NCBI GenBank assembly: GCA_026874595.1
Contig: CM049316.1
Coordinates: forward strand, 49,044,695 to 49,108,694
Source: Sipunculus nudus
Taxonomy: Eukaryota; Annelida; Sipuncula; Golfingiida; Sipunculidae
Direction of reading: 5' to 3'
Length of the DNA stretch: 64,000 bases
The notes beneath the pieces were generated by a model. That model saw only the letters and a list, made by a program, of their open reading frames with translations, had not been told where the DNA came from and made no database searches. This document shows, one piece after another, positions 10,376 to 22,200 of this stretch (the stretch's first letter is position 1; the number at the start of each line of letters is the position of its first letter). A program made the translations under genes and the position numbers.

Positions 10376-11774
10376 ACTATGAAAAAATTCTACTTGACTG
10401 CTTTTATTCTGTGAACCATATGTCAAGATGAGGACTCCTGGCACAAGTGTGATTTTCATAGTGAGGCAGATAACCAGAAACTCCAGGTCACAACCCCAAA
10501 GGAATGGACTATGCAGTTCTTTTAAACAGTGAACTAAACCAGCTGAATCCTACACATACACTCACAAAGATGAGAAAGTCATGTGTAACATTAACAATTG
10601 AAGTATAATGAAATCAAACTTCCAATTCTCTGGAGAGGTGTTCCACACAATAGGTATAAAAATCCTTAGTCCATTTTATTAATCAAATTCACTGAGTCCT
10701 GATCAATCGTGACACTCACCGTAAGCACAATTCACAATATGGTCACTTTGCAACATGGCTGCAGGTTACATGATAGTCATGCACGTGACTTAGGTATGCA
10801 CTCCTCAAGTCCAGGTGGTTTATCATTTTATACACACGACTCCCTAGCGCTTCTCCCAACAATCAACCAGCTTGACACAGTCCCCACTCCTGAAGTACTT
10901 GCTTCTCTGAGTTACAGACAGATAGGCTCACAGCCTTCTCTGTAACATCACTTAGACAATGTCTGTCACTGCAGTATAACCCTGGATATATGCAGCACTC
11001 TATAACTGAATATGCCATTGTGCACAACAATATTCGGTACCAATTACAATGATCAGTGTATCAGTTGTCCTGGTCTGTTTGCTGGGCTTCACCAGGACAG
11101 AAATACATCGGCTGTTTACAAGTCCTCCTGAAAGCAAAAGTATGTTAGTGAGATTTACATTGGTTGCCTGCAGACTCTGACGTACAATATACTGGGAAAT
11201 TGTCCCTCAGCTAATCAGTTCACAGACTTGGCCCCTCCTCTGGACCCACAAACTGTCAGCCTACACCATCTATGCGATGACCTTGGTGATTGTGTCCTTA
11301 CTCTAGCATCTTCAGCGTATATACGTCTGCTTACATCACACATCTTTACAGCCCTTGGATTATCGGTTATCCATATAATTTGGCCTGTCATTCAATGCAT
11401 GAATACAAAAATGGACAAGCCTCCAGAGAAAAAAGTATTGGAAAAATCAAGAAGGCAGGTTCATTGCCTTTAATGTCTATGGTAAACAATGCTACTACAG
11501 GAACCGTCTAGATTAAAACTGGCAAGATTCTCACAGAATTATGTTTGTACTGAATCCAATATCAAACTAAACACTTGGGTTTTCTAAACCTACATTCCAA
11601 CGCTAACATCAACACATGATACAGTATACCAATATACAACAAATGAAAGAAACAGTATTTTCTCGATATATAGTAACAATCCATTACATGCTATGTGAAA
11701 ACATTGTACAATAAATTAACTCTTATCTATATACATTGTCTGTCTTAACAAATATCCACAATATCGAATGCAGC
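10376..11774. other. Intergenic spacer
   Basis: Several short frames exist (for example 11228-11473), but none has recognisable domains. It may include decayed flank of the Gypsy remnant that follows on the minus strand, but I could not define an LTR. Confidence 0.4.
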
Positions 11775-12036
11775 TCAACACTCTGGTAACCTACTTAAGA
11801 AGTATGGCCTATGATTTAGCTTGCCAGAGACGACCTGTATATCAAACCTGAACTCTTGTGACACTAAAGTCCATCTCATTACCCTCTTTGTTTTCACACT
11901 TGGCTTTGCTAATACACTTGAGGGGCGTGTGGTCTGTCTGTATCTTGAAGGGTCTACATGAAGAGTACATTTCAAATTTCTGAACTGCCCAAACAATCGC
12001 CAAACACACTCCCTTGATAGCAGAGTAATTTTTAGC
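11775..12036 (-). pseudogene. Gypsy-type retrotransposon RNase H fragment
   Basis: Read on the minus strand from about 12036, one frame gives AIKGVCLAIVWAVQKFEMY, then QTDHTPLKCI. After a frameshift the other gives RVMRWTL, IQVVSGKLN and LSRLPE. This is the C-terminal RNase H signature of Ty3/Gypsy pol: the TDH(T/K)PL block and the closing G.xN..(A/P)DxLSR block. Only about 85 residues remain and the frame is broken once. Nothing links it to the complete Gypsy element at 53-57.8 kb, and the motif wording differs, so it is probably another family. Confidence 0.8.
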
Positions 12037-13495
12037 TCAGCTGACTATAAGTCATCTGAGCTATAGTCGTGGTCCATTGTCCGTCGTCCGTCTGTCCGTA
12101 GATGTGGCACGTTTTGAAACCAAAAGACCTAGGAATCCAAAATTCGGCATAATGTTAGATGTCCCAAAGATCTCCTACTAAGCTGAAAACTGGGTCTTTG
12201 CGACTTCGTTCCTTTGAGAAATTAAGGAAAAACCTCAATTTTTTATTAAAAACCTATTTTCACACTTCAGGACTGCCTAATATCAAAACTACTCATCTGT
12301 TTTTCCTCATATTTACAATAAATATTCCCCTATATAGTTCCTATGTACATGCCAGAAATTATGTCTGTATTATATAATTTAAAAAAGTTATGGGCCCAAA
12401 CATAATGCATTTTGTAAAAAATCAGGAAAGATATTTGATCACTTAACACAAAACATGTTACAGCTATGGACTTTTTTTTCCAGTAATATAACTTTAATTA
12501 ATCAAAATTAAATGGTATACCCAAAATTAGATCAAAATCTTTAAAAAATTTTTAAATATTAACAAAAATAAAAAATTGGTACCATAAATTTTGTCCAACT
12601 TTGACCATAGCACGTTTTTTTCCTGTAAGTACTATGGATTTAATTTTCACAGCATGTTTTTGTTATCGTTTTGTCTGTTAACACCAAAAATTTGAAACCA
12701 GTTGATCAAAAACTGTAGATTTTATTCAAGTTTTCAAGCACCATGTAACATATTTTTACATCAAGCTTGTGTAATGCAGTTTGCACGAGCTCAGCTCCCC
12801 TGCTTCAGCTCTCAGTTCCTAAAATTTGGCATACAATTAGATGTCTCCAAAATCCCCTACCATGCCAAGAATTTGGTCACTAGATCTTAATACCTTCGAG
12901 ATATTAATGAAAAACTTCATTTTTCCATTAAAAACCCATTGTTATCCTTCAAGACTGCTTAATATCAAAACCACTGATCTGACTTTAATCATATATAATA
13001 TACATATTTTTCTATACAGTCTCTATGCACATGCCAGAAATGATGTCAGTATTGCGCAATTGTTTTAAGTTATGGGCCCAAACATAATGCACTTTGTAAA
13101 AAATCAAGAAATATATTTACTCCTTTAACAAGAGGATTGCTGAAGCTAGAGATTTTTGTCAGGGATGTAACATTATTTTATCAAGATTCAATTGAAAACC
13201 CAAAATTAGTTCTGAATTTTTCAAATTTTATAAGTTATTAGTATAAATGTAAAATTAGTACCTTAAATTTTGCCAAACTTTGACCATGGCAAGTTTATTT
13301 CCTGTGAGCACAGTTGATATAATTTTCATATCATGCACACAAGGATTTCAGCTTTTTAGTTTAGAAAGCTGAAAGAAATTAGCCAAAAATTGTAGCTTTT
13401 ATTAATGTTTTTATGAGACCATGTCAGACCTTAGCTCTCCCTCTTGAGTCACCTGTATGTTGACCTTGTTGACCTTTCATCAAATTATGCACGCG
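12037..13495 (+). repeat. Dispersed repeat family D, tandem pair of about 0.66-kb units
   Basis: The first unit starts near 12031 with TTTTTAGCTCAGCTGAC and a CCGTCGTCCGTCTGTCC stretch. The second starts near 12810. Shared ordered blocks include CTTCARGACTGCYTAATATC, CATGCCAGAAAT, GGGCCCAAACATAATGCA and TTTGACCATRGCA. The second unit ends near the ATGAGACCATGTCAGACC block at 13412. It is non-coding. Confidence 0.65.
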
Positions 13496-14808
13496 AGGAT
13501 AGAAGTGTCAGACAACGCCATTGCCAAGAAGTCTCTGTGCCGTGCCAAGTGTCAACCAATGATGAGGACCGACGCATTTATGCTGTGTTGGTTATTGTCA
13601 CACACACAGGTGTTTTAGAGCAAACTGCCAATGTCCTGCCGGAAAGGGACCAATGGCTTTTTGTAAGCATATAGCAGCTCTTTGTTATAGTTTAGAGGAT
13701 TTTGTTAGAACATTTACCAAGGGGGAATCAGGTATTGCATGTACAGAAAAACTTCAACAATGGAATGACCACGGCCTGCCAAAATCCCAACAGCAGGAAC
13801 CTATGAAATGCATTTTGAAAAGAAAAAGGCGCGCAAGCAAGTCAAGGAAATTCGTGGGAAGCATCCATCCAGTTACCAGCTTGATGACATATGCAAGTCT
13901 GATACTGAATCCGCTAAACAATTTATTGCCGGCCTACAGAAGTATCAGGAAGAAAGCGTTGAAAAAGTAGTGTTTCTGAACATCCTTGACCCTTCAAACC
14001 CAGTTGAAGAAAGTTCATAAAGTCCTCAGGTTTGCACTTTCCAGATTGAATCCTCGAATAAATTAAGTGAGATAAGAGAGAGCGGGGATCGTTGGAACAC
14101 AAAACCAGTGAAACACTTAAGGTTCTTGCCATGAATGACCATCACAGAGAACAGGTAGAAAAGAAACACGTGACCAACATGGTAGTATGACGTGGATGTT
14201 GGCAAGGAATTATCGTATTACAGGTTCTATTTTCCACAGGGTTATAACATACACCGGCAAAACAAGTGGAGCCAATGTGGTCAAGGAAATTCTTAAGTGG
14301 CGACAATTTGCCACAGCTGACACACGATTTGGCTTGGACAATTAACCACATCCCATCGCTAGATATGAGATGGACAGAAAATAATCTGGTGATCAGGTTA
14401 CAGTGAGCAAATGTGGCCTCATCGAACATCCAGCAACGGGATTCTTTGCTTCTAGTCCGGATGGAAAAGTTGAAGAGTCGATGGAACTGTTGGACTCCTA
14501 GAAGTGAAATGTTTGCCTTAATGGTCAAATCAGTCAGTCAGAGACTGTGTTGGGAAAAGTGGCTACCCTCTCCAAAAACACAACGATAATTTCAGACTTA
14601 GAATACTCATCAGTATTACCACCAAGTCCAGTTTCAGCTTTACTGCTGTGTGAACTTTGCTAAATTCTGTGACTTTGTGATATTTCATGTTGATTCTGGG
14701 GATATTCATATTGAGCGCATATATCCTGATCCCAGCTTGGTAACAAAATATATTCCCAAGATGGAGGAATTTTATCAGGAAAAGGTTGTGCCAGAAATGC
14801 TGAAATAG
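13496..14808 (+). pseudogene. SWIM zinc finger + YqaJ-type nuclease gene, broken
   Basis: An N-terminal piece (RRIYAVLVIVTHTG, about 13560-13605) runs after a frameshift into a SWIM finger at 13626-13680. The finger is CQCPAGKGP then FCKHIAALCY, giving the CxC...CxH ligands. CTEKLQQWN follows. Downstream, across several frameshifts and stops, lie RNYRITGSIF (about 14204), GLIEHPATGFFASSPDGKV (about 14414-14473) and LLEVKCLP (about 14495). These are the YqaJ/lambda-exonuclease core of the PD-(D/E)xK fold, with D in SPDG and E-x-K in LEVKC. The C-terminal part (FCDFVIFH, IHIERIYPDP, FYQEKVVPEMLK) ends at TAG 14806-14808. Proteins of this build occur in marine invertebrates. YqaJ nucleases are also reported as second proteins of ISL2EU-type DNA transposons, so this may be a TE remnant. 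It is multiply broken and surely not functional as it stands. Confidence 0.75.
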
Positions 14809-14979
14809 CTCTCTGTGGGTAGAAAAGTGAAAACACTTTGCTGCTGATATTGAATAAATTGCTCATCTTTTTATCTGCTGTGTACTCACCTGCAAACGTC
14901 AGTCATATTTGGTATAATGGGCCTCGCTCAAATTTCATTGTATCGGCAGAGCCTCATCATGGGTCACTCATTTATCTTG

Positions 14980-15900
14980 TTTTATTATGAATTATTTATC
15001 ACCAAAATATATACAAAGCATTCACAAAAAAATCGGAATTTAAGGACCTTTATTATCATTTCCTTAAAGGTTTATCAAGATTAGACAGGCATGCACAGAT
15101 GTACACAATCTCATTGATGATCGGCAAATGTTTGACAGATATTCTATTTGACAAAATCTTGTACAGTTTGACCCGGGAATTAACATTTTCTATGATTATC
15201 CGATGTCTGGCAATATTTCGAATGGTTCAAGTTCGTTGATTTTGGGCCGAAATACAGGAAGTTGAACTTAGTCATTTTCCAAAAAAGGCATACTAAAATT
15301 CCAGTCTCAGAAACTGCTTGAACTATCATCACCAAATTTTATGCCAATGTTGGTCACATGAGTCATATCTGAAATTAATGCATTGGTGGCGCCACCTGCA
15401 TCGGCCTTTTTTCATCAGTGCCTGTATCAAACTGAGGGCTACAAAAAAACTTCTTCTCTGATCCCATATGGCCAAATTCTTCAATATTGCACAGAAATGA
15501 CCCTAGGGTAGTGCTTTCTGAAGTTTGTTCAAATGGTCTTTTTTCAGTCACTTTTTGCTGAGGTATTGGAAGCTGAATTTAGTCATATACCATTACAGCC
15601 CATTTTAGCTTAGTGGCTACAAATTTATTCGCTTCAGATGTTGATAATTCAAATCTGATCAAATGGTTTTGGTTCATTGATCTTTGGCTGAGTTACGGGA
15701 AACTGAACTAAGCCAGTTTGCTGTGTATTCCATATGAGTTATAAACCTGCAAAACGTTTTTCGACTTGCGCCACTGAAGCCAATTTGTTTATATTTTTAC
15801 AAGAATAATCCCCACAATAATTCTTATAATAATTGTCTTTCACGGTTCCACATGAATGATTTTCTGCCGAATTTTAAAGATTGAATTGAGTCATTTTACC
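14980..15900 (+). repeat. Dispersed repeat family B, diverged copy
   Basis: The blocks GGAAGTTGAACTTAGTCAT, ATCACCAAATTTTATGCCAA and ATTGGTGGCGCCACCTGCAT (15383-15402) match the order seen at 3060-3215. Later blocks repeat the TTCACAGAAAT/GTTTGTTCAAATGGT theme. It is non-coding. Confidence 0.6.
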
Positions 15901-15962
15901 AAAACGCAAACGAACGACGTAAGGATAATACCGAAAAATGGCACCAGGCGCCAACACCCGTA

Positions 15963-16357
15963 CTCCCAGGCGGGAGCTCGCGTAGTCGGAGAAAGTGAAG
16001 CTCATCCGTGCCAGTGAAACTTCAAAGAAAAGTGTGCCAGCATTTGAAGACCAGTTTTAGTGCGGAAAGTCACAAGTTGCGAGTGTCCTGAAACGCAAAG
16101 CCAAATATCTAGCCGCTTTCGAGGAATATTCTGACGGTGACAGAAAGCGGTTCTGCTCCAGGAGTCAAAATAAGGGGCTTAACCTCATGGTATGGGAGTG
16201 GTTCCAGCTAGCCCGTACAGCCAACATTCCGATCAGCGGACCTTTGATTGTATATTTTCTCCATGACATTTAATTGCAAACCTGCCTAATAAGGACACCT
16301 GGCTATTAAGGACAAAATATACCCTTGACTGGTCCGCATTAGACAGGTTTCACTGTA
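15963..16357 (+). mobile_element. pogo/Tigger-like transposon fragment, internally deleted
   Basis: The frame from about 15985 to 16245 encodes a degraded CENP-B-type DNA-binding region. Pieces are KLIRASETSKKSVPAFE, then after a stop CGKSQVASVLKRKAKY, then DRKRF, VWEWFQLARTANIPISGPL. That is the N-terminal HTH plus the second HTH of pogo-family transposases. The DDE catalytic domain is absent. Sequence passes directly to a terminal segment (about 16285-16357) ending GGTTTCACTGTA. Its reverse complement begins TACAGTGAAACCTG, the usual style of a pogo/Tigger terminus at a TA target. I did not find the 5' terminus. Confidence 0.7.
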
Positions 16358-17030
16358 TGTTAGCTGTGTAAAGCAGTTACATCTAGCCTGGCACCAGTTT
16401 ATCGGCATCTATTACATCATGTCACTACACATTTAGATTTCAGGTTATCTATGGTTAATATTGATAAGAATGTTTTTTAAAAGCTTTTTAAATTTTAGAT
16501 TTACGATTTAAATCAGTGATCATACCAGGCAATGTTTACAATATCTTTACAGCTCTCTGTGGCTATATAAAGACGGCTTTACATGGATTATAAATAATTA
16601 CCATCAGTGAGATGTATCTGTATTATAATTTTGCATTCAGTATGCATCTGAAATAATTTTTCATATATTCTTTATTTCCTTTTTATAAAAAAGTCAGCTG
16701 AGAGCATTTTGTACTGGGAAAATTTATATCAAAGTTATTTCAAGTAGGGACCACTTGTGTGTACAGATGGCAGCACTTGGTTTACCATTGGCAGATTGCA
16801 AAGATTTGCCAGTGCCTGGATGTTGGCAATTGACCAAGATTATGTCAGCTCTATAAATAGCTTTGGCACAGTGCCAGGATCGGAAGAGGCCTATGTGCTA
16901 CATTCGGGCTACTATAACAGCTTGATAAGGTGTTTTCATGGTAAATTACTTGTATTATTTCAAACGGGTCATTGCAAGTCTGTTTAATTCAAAGTTTTTT
17001 TCAAGTAGGAACCTTGACATTTGAAATTAC
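16358..17030. other. Spacer without supported gene
   Basis: This is AT-rich. The 76-codon frame at 16757-16987 shows no recognised motif and no splice context I can defend. Confidence 0.4.
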
Positions 17031-17285
17031 TTAAATTTGGTGGTGCCACCTACCTTTGCTTTTGTAAAATAAATAAATGCCCTTTTCTCAGGAGTGGTTC
17101 GCAGTATTAGCCTGAAATTGTGCATATCCATAGATCTTAGACTCTTCTACTCAAGACTAATGGCGCCATCTACGTCTCTTTTACCGTGGCGTCTATTCGT
17201 ACATGTGTTTTGGGTGAAAGTTGCTCATATCTCAGGAGTGGGTCAAGCTATTGGTCTGTAATTTGACATGTTCATCCATCTTGGC
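17031..17285 (+). repeat. Left host flank of LINE-A, GGTGGCGCC-type repeat
   Basis: The units GGTGGTGCCACCTACC (17038) and ATGGCGCCATCTAC (17160), with CTCATATCTCAGGAGTGG, belong to the palindrome-bearing family. The repeat resumes after LINE-A at 23398, showing that the LINE landed inside it. Confidence 0.65.
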
Positions 17286-17298
17286 AAGTTTTCTTGTA
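17286..17298 (+). repeat. Target-site duplication of LINE-A, left copy
   Basis: The 13-mer AAGTTTTCTTGTA is identical to 23385-23397 immediately after the poly(A) run. It marks the insertion boundary. Confidence 0.88.
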
Positions 17299-17496
17299 TC
17301 TGGAGGTCAAGGTTGTCCACCATGGTGAAAGGTGGGGATATTTTCCTCAGCTAGTTCAATCCATGGTAATCCACTCCACAGCAATTGTAGGATTCAAATA
17401 TTTTGTGATGTTATAAAGGGGATATTGTTTATCTTCTCTTGGAGAAAATTTTGGTGTTGTATTTTTGACTTATCTTGGAAAATTTCTAATCTAAAC

Positions 17497-18266
17497 ATGG
17501 CAAGTCAGGAACAGATGTTTTTGGACAAACTGGGGGATATGGAGCAGAGTTTAAAGCAGCACATGGAACAAACATTACAGGTAAAACTTAATGACTTGCA
17601 CAAAACTTTAGCAGCAGACATAAATAATATAAACACTAGAATAGACAGCATGCAGGTAGAATTAGGTCAGTGTAGAGAGGAAATGAAAAGAGAGGTCACA
17701 GCTTTGGAAACAAAATGTAATGAGAGCATATGCTTTATAGAGAGAGAAATGAAGGAACAGATTTCAGACCTCAGAGATAAATTACCTAGACAGGAGATAG
17801 AGATGAGGGAAACAAATGCAGATTTGGAAAGAGAGATAAATGAATGGAAATTAAAGCTGGATGATTTGGAACAATATGGGCGTCGTACATCTGTACGAAT
17901 ATTTGGAGTAACAGAAAGTGTTGAAAATTGTGAACGAAAAGCCATGAAACTATTCAGGCAAATAGGAGTTCCAGTTGAAAGCTGGATGATAGAGAGAGCA
18001 CATAGAGCTGGTAGGCCAGGAGGTAAATACCCTAGAGCAATTCTGGTAAAATTTGTCAGCTGGCAATTTAAGGACCAAGTTGTTAGAGCAAGAAAACAGT
18101 TGAAAGGGTCAGGTGTAATTTTAGTAGAAGACCTTACAAAAACTAGGTTTGATCTGCTCAAACAAGCCAAACAGCATCCACAAGTAGAGGCCGCATGGAC
18201 CTCTGATGGCACTATTATTGTAAAATTAACAAGTGGTCACAAAAAGTCTTTCATCAGAGATTATAA

Positions 18267-18270
<4 letters not shown>
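17497..18270 (+). CDS. LINE-A ORF1 protein (L1-type coiled coil + RRM + CTD)
   Basis: I chose the ATG at 17497 (MASQEQMFLDKLGDMEQ). The frame is open upstream to 17332, but that extension is hydrophobic and unlike the family. The protein has 257 residues: an N-terminal heptad-rich coiled coil with alternating K/E (about residues 5-130), then an RRM-like segment starting RTSVRIFGV (about 130). RAHRAG lies near residue 170, followed by a C-terminal domain with PRAILVKF and TIIVKLTSG. In L1-type elements this protein trimerises and binds the RNA as a chaperone. It is followed at once by a (TA)n run. The frame is unbroken, in contrast to ORF2. Family assignment rests on the order coiled coil, RRM and the RAHR.G..........I.VKF motif. 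Confidence 0.88.

Positions 18271-18338
<68 letters not shown>
18271..18338. repeat. (TA)n microsatellite directly after LINE-A ORF1
   Basis: About 34 TA units begin at the base after the ORF1 stop codon. A similar run follows ORF1 of LINE-C at 34196-34279. Confidence 0.95.
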
Positions 18339-18340
<2 letters not shown>

Positions 18341-19252
18341 GCTTGATCCTTGTAAGTTCTACATTGTATTCCTAAAGGTTCAAGTTGATGAGGCGTATTT
18401 GATGTATTAATTGATTTTGCTTTAAAATCTGTTCAGTATCACTACAATCTTGTACAGATTGAAGACACAATTAGCATTGAGGAAATGTGTGTTTTTTTTT
18501 TTTTTTTGCTGAATATGTCTTTTTTCTTTTTTTTTACTCCTGTTTATAGTTTATAAAAGTTTTTACTCAGTCAAATATTATCAAAAATTTATGTTTACAT
18601 ACAATCTCAGAGTTAGCTCTCTATTTTTTGCTGTATACTGCATGAAGAATGAGATACAGGTATTTGGTAAAAACTGTGTGAACTAAACACATTTTTACAT
18701 GAGATACATAATTAACAGAGTAGTATTGTATTTCATGTTAAACTTAAATATGTTTCTATTCATTCCATCACTTTAGAGCACAACATATAACAATATGTAG
18801 ATCATATTATTTCTTTTAATATTTTTATCAAAGTGAACCTGCTGTAAAATTAGGTAATGCCACTATTGAGAAGTGGCACTATATGTTTTGAAGAAGTTTT
18901 GTACCCAATGTTTTTACAATACTGAGGACAAATGTACCTAGCTGAGTTTATTTTGAAGTGTTTTATTGTAAGCTGTGGAGTGGAAACCATGGTGGACCAC
19001 CTGTTCTTTGTTCCAAATAAGCTAAAGGATTTAGAGGAACAAAAGACACCCAGAGACCCTCTTTGTTATAATCTGTTGCCTGTTTTGGCTTTTGCAAACA
19101 GCAAAGCTGTTTAAATCCTTTAGCACTTGTTTAAACTAGAGAAACATAATGGTAACTGCGCCTTCAGGCATTGGAATAGTTTATGAACAAATTGTAAATG
19201 GAAATTTCAACTGGTCATGGTATCACTCTAGAAACGACCACAATTCAATAAC
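18339..19252 (+). other. LINE-A inter-ORF spacer
   Basis: This is 0.9 kb of AT-rich sequence with T runs near 18495 and 18530. It contains a 60-codon frame (18932-19114) with no recognised domain. It is unusually long for a two-ORF LINE, so either a separate insertion or part of the element's translation-control region sits here. Confidence 0.5.
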
Positions 19253-22200
19253 ATGAATGAACATTTTAGCCTGCTCACTTTAAATGTTAGAGGACTCAAT
19301 AATTTTAAGAAAAGAAAATCAATTTTTAGATGGTTGCACAGGCAAAAAGCAGAAATAATATTTTTACAAGAAACTTATGGGTCGGTTAGAAATGAAAATC
19401 AAGGGAAAAATGAATGGGGAGGTCAAATTTTTTGGAGTCATGGCTCTAGCCAGAGCAGAGGTGTTGCGATTTTGTTGAAAAATACTTTAGACTTTAAATG
19501 TAAACAAGAGGTTCATGTTCAAGGAAGAGTCATTTTGTTGAGAGTAGAAATTTATGGTGTTGATTATATTCTAATAAATGTATATGCTTCGAATGCTGCT
19601 AGAGAACAAATATTGTTTTATACTCATATTTCAGACAAAATAAGAGATGCAATGGTTGAGGCTGATGCTAATGTTATTATCGTGGGAGACATGAACTGTA
19701 TTTTAAATGATGAACTTGACAGGAAAGGAGGTATATGTGGGACAAGGAAAGGTGTTGTTAATATTATATATGAAATAATGGAAGAATATGACTTGTATGA
19801 TGTTTGGAGGGTAAAATATCCTTGCTTGAAACAATTTACATGGAGCTGTAAAAATCCAAACATATATAGACGCCTCGATTATTGGTTTATTTCAAGAAAT
19901 TTATTTGATTTCATTTCAGCTGTAAACATTGGATATTCTAACCATAGTGATCACAACCCAGTTTTTGTTTCCATTGGAAATAATAAGCAAATTAAAAAAA
20001 GAAAATGGTTTATGGAAGCTAAACGCATCATTTTTGAATGATGAAGAATATATCAAATTGATAAAGAATGAGATATCTAACTGGCTTGCAGATATATCAG
20101 GTACTAACGACCCCAGACTTATATGGGAATATTTTAAATACAAAATTAGACAAATGTCAATTAATTATGGAAAAGAAAGAGCAAAGAGAAATAAAGACAG
20201 AGAGAAGGATTTAGAGGAAAAAATTAAAAACCTGCAATCTAAAATTGGATTATTAAGTGATGATGAAAAAATTTTAACTATTGAAAATAATGTTGAAAAA
20301 TTAAAACAAGAATTAGAATGTATAGAGAAAAAGAAAGTAGAAGATACTATTCTAAGATCAAAGATTAGATGGTATGAACAAGGCGGGAAAAGCAATAAAT
20401 ATTTTCTTAACCTGGAAAAGAGAAACTCAAAGAACAAAACAGTGAGGAAACTAATATTAAATGATGGACAAGTTGTTGAGAATAACAAACAGATCTTGAA
20501 GCAGATAGTTATTTTTATGAAAATTTATATTCCTCCACCATTCTTGACGTTCAGCAATGTAATTTAAATAATTTAAATATGAGTAATAATATTTCTCTTA
20601 ATACTAGAGATCAAACTATTTGTGAAGGTAAATTAAGTATAGAGGAATGTCACAAAGCTTTAATGCTTATGAAAGCAAATAAAAGTCCAGGCAATGAAGG
20701 AATTTGTTCTGAATTTTATAAATATTTCTGGCCTATGTTTGGAAAATATTTAGTTGATAGTCTTAATTATTCACATGAAGTTGGCGAATTGTCACCTTCC
20801 CAAAAACAAGCAGTTATTACCTTAATAGATAAAAATAAAGATCGTACAAAACTTAAGAATTGGAGGCCGATTTCACTGTTAAATGTCGACTATAAAATAG
20901 GATCAAAAGCACTTTCTCTAAGATTACAAAAAGTAATTCCCAAATTAATTCATTCAAATCAGTGTGGATATGTTAAAGGGAGAGACATTTTTACTAGTAT
21001 CAGACTTTTAACAGAAATAATTATGAATTATACCAAAAGATATAGAAAGGAAGGCTTGATATTAGCACTTGATTTTGAAAAAGCTTTCGACTCCTTGGAA
21101 TGGCCATTTTTTATTAAAGTTTTGCAGTATTTTAATTTTGGACCATCATTTATTTGTTGGATTAAAACAGTTTATAAAATATTAAAAATTGTAAATAAAT
21201 AATGGCAGAACATCTCAGTACTTTCCAATTGGTAGAGGTGTGAGACAGGGTGACCCATTGTCTCCATATTTATTCATTCTTTGTATTGAAATTTTGGCTA
21301 TACAAATTAGAAATAATGATAACATTAGAGGAATTAACATTTTTGGACAAGAAATTAAATTACTTCTCTTTGCTGATGATATGACAGCAGTTCTGTCCAA
21401 TCCTGATTCTGCAAGAACCTTAATAGAAGAAGTCAAAATGTTTAAAAAGATATCTGGGTTAACACTAAACATAGAAAAAAGCAGAAGCTATGTAGATTGG
21501 TTCAAAGAGGAATGACATAGAAAAACCATTAAATATTAATTGGTCAAATCGCACATAAAAATACTGGGCATATATTTTTCATATAGCAAAGAAAATACCG
21601 CTTATTTAAATTTTAAGACAAAAAAATGAGGTTAGCAGCCCAAATTTGGAAAACAAGAAATTTGACCTTGTTAGGTAAGATTCGGATTATTAGGTCATAT
21701 CTAGTCTCATCTTTTCAATATATATTTACATGTGTCGATACACCTTTGAAATATAGAAAAGAAATTGATAAAATAATTTTTTCCTTTCTGTGGAATTCTG
21801 GGAAGGAACATCAGAAAAGGATCCTTCTAATTCAACCAGTGACTGCAGGGGGATTGAATGTCCCTCATGTTGATAGTATAATACAAACATATAAGATAAC
21901 ATGGATTTTAAAGCATATATCAAACCAAAGAAAAGAAGTGACAGACATATGGAAAAATATGCTTGCAACCATTGGATTACATATATGGACAGACATATGG
22001 AAGAATATGCTTGCAACCATTGGATTAGATTTCGATCTACTTTTGCATTGTGACTATGGTTATGAGTTTATTTCTAATCTAGAAGATGAACACCAATTTC
22101 TGTCGGGTATATTTAAAATTTGGAAAAAACTAAATTCAGTGAAGCCGATAGTAGATCAGGTAATATGGTATAATGGTAACATTGGTACTGATAGTGTTAC

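Noticed and set aside
14142-14528. 128-codon minus-strand frame
   Set aside because: It lies antisense to the YqaJ relic, whose plus-strand motifs are diagnostic.
17667-18212. 181-codon minus-strand frame
   Set aside because: It is a shadow of the intact LINE-A ORF1.
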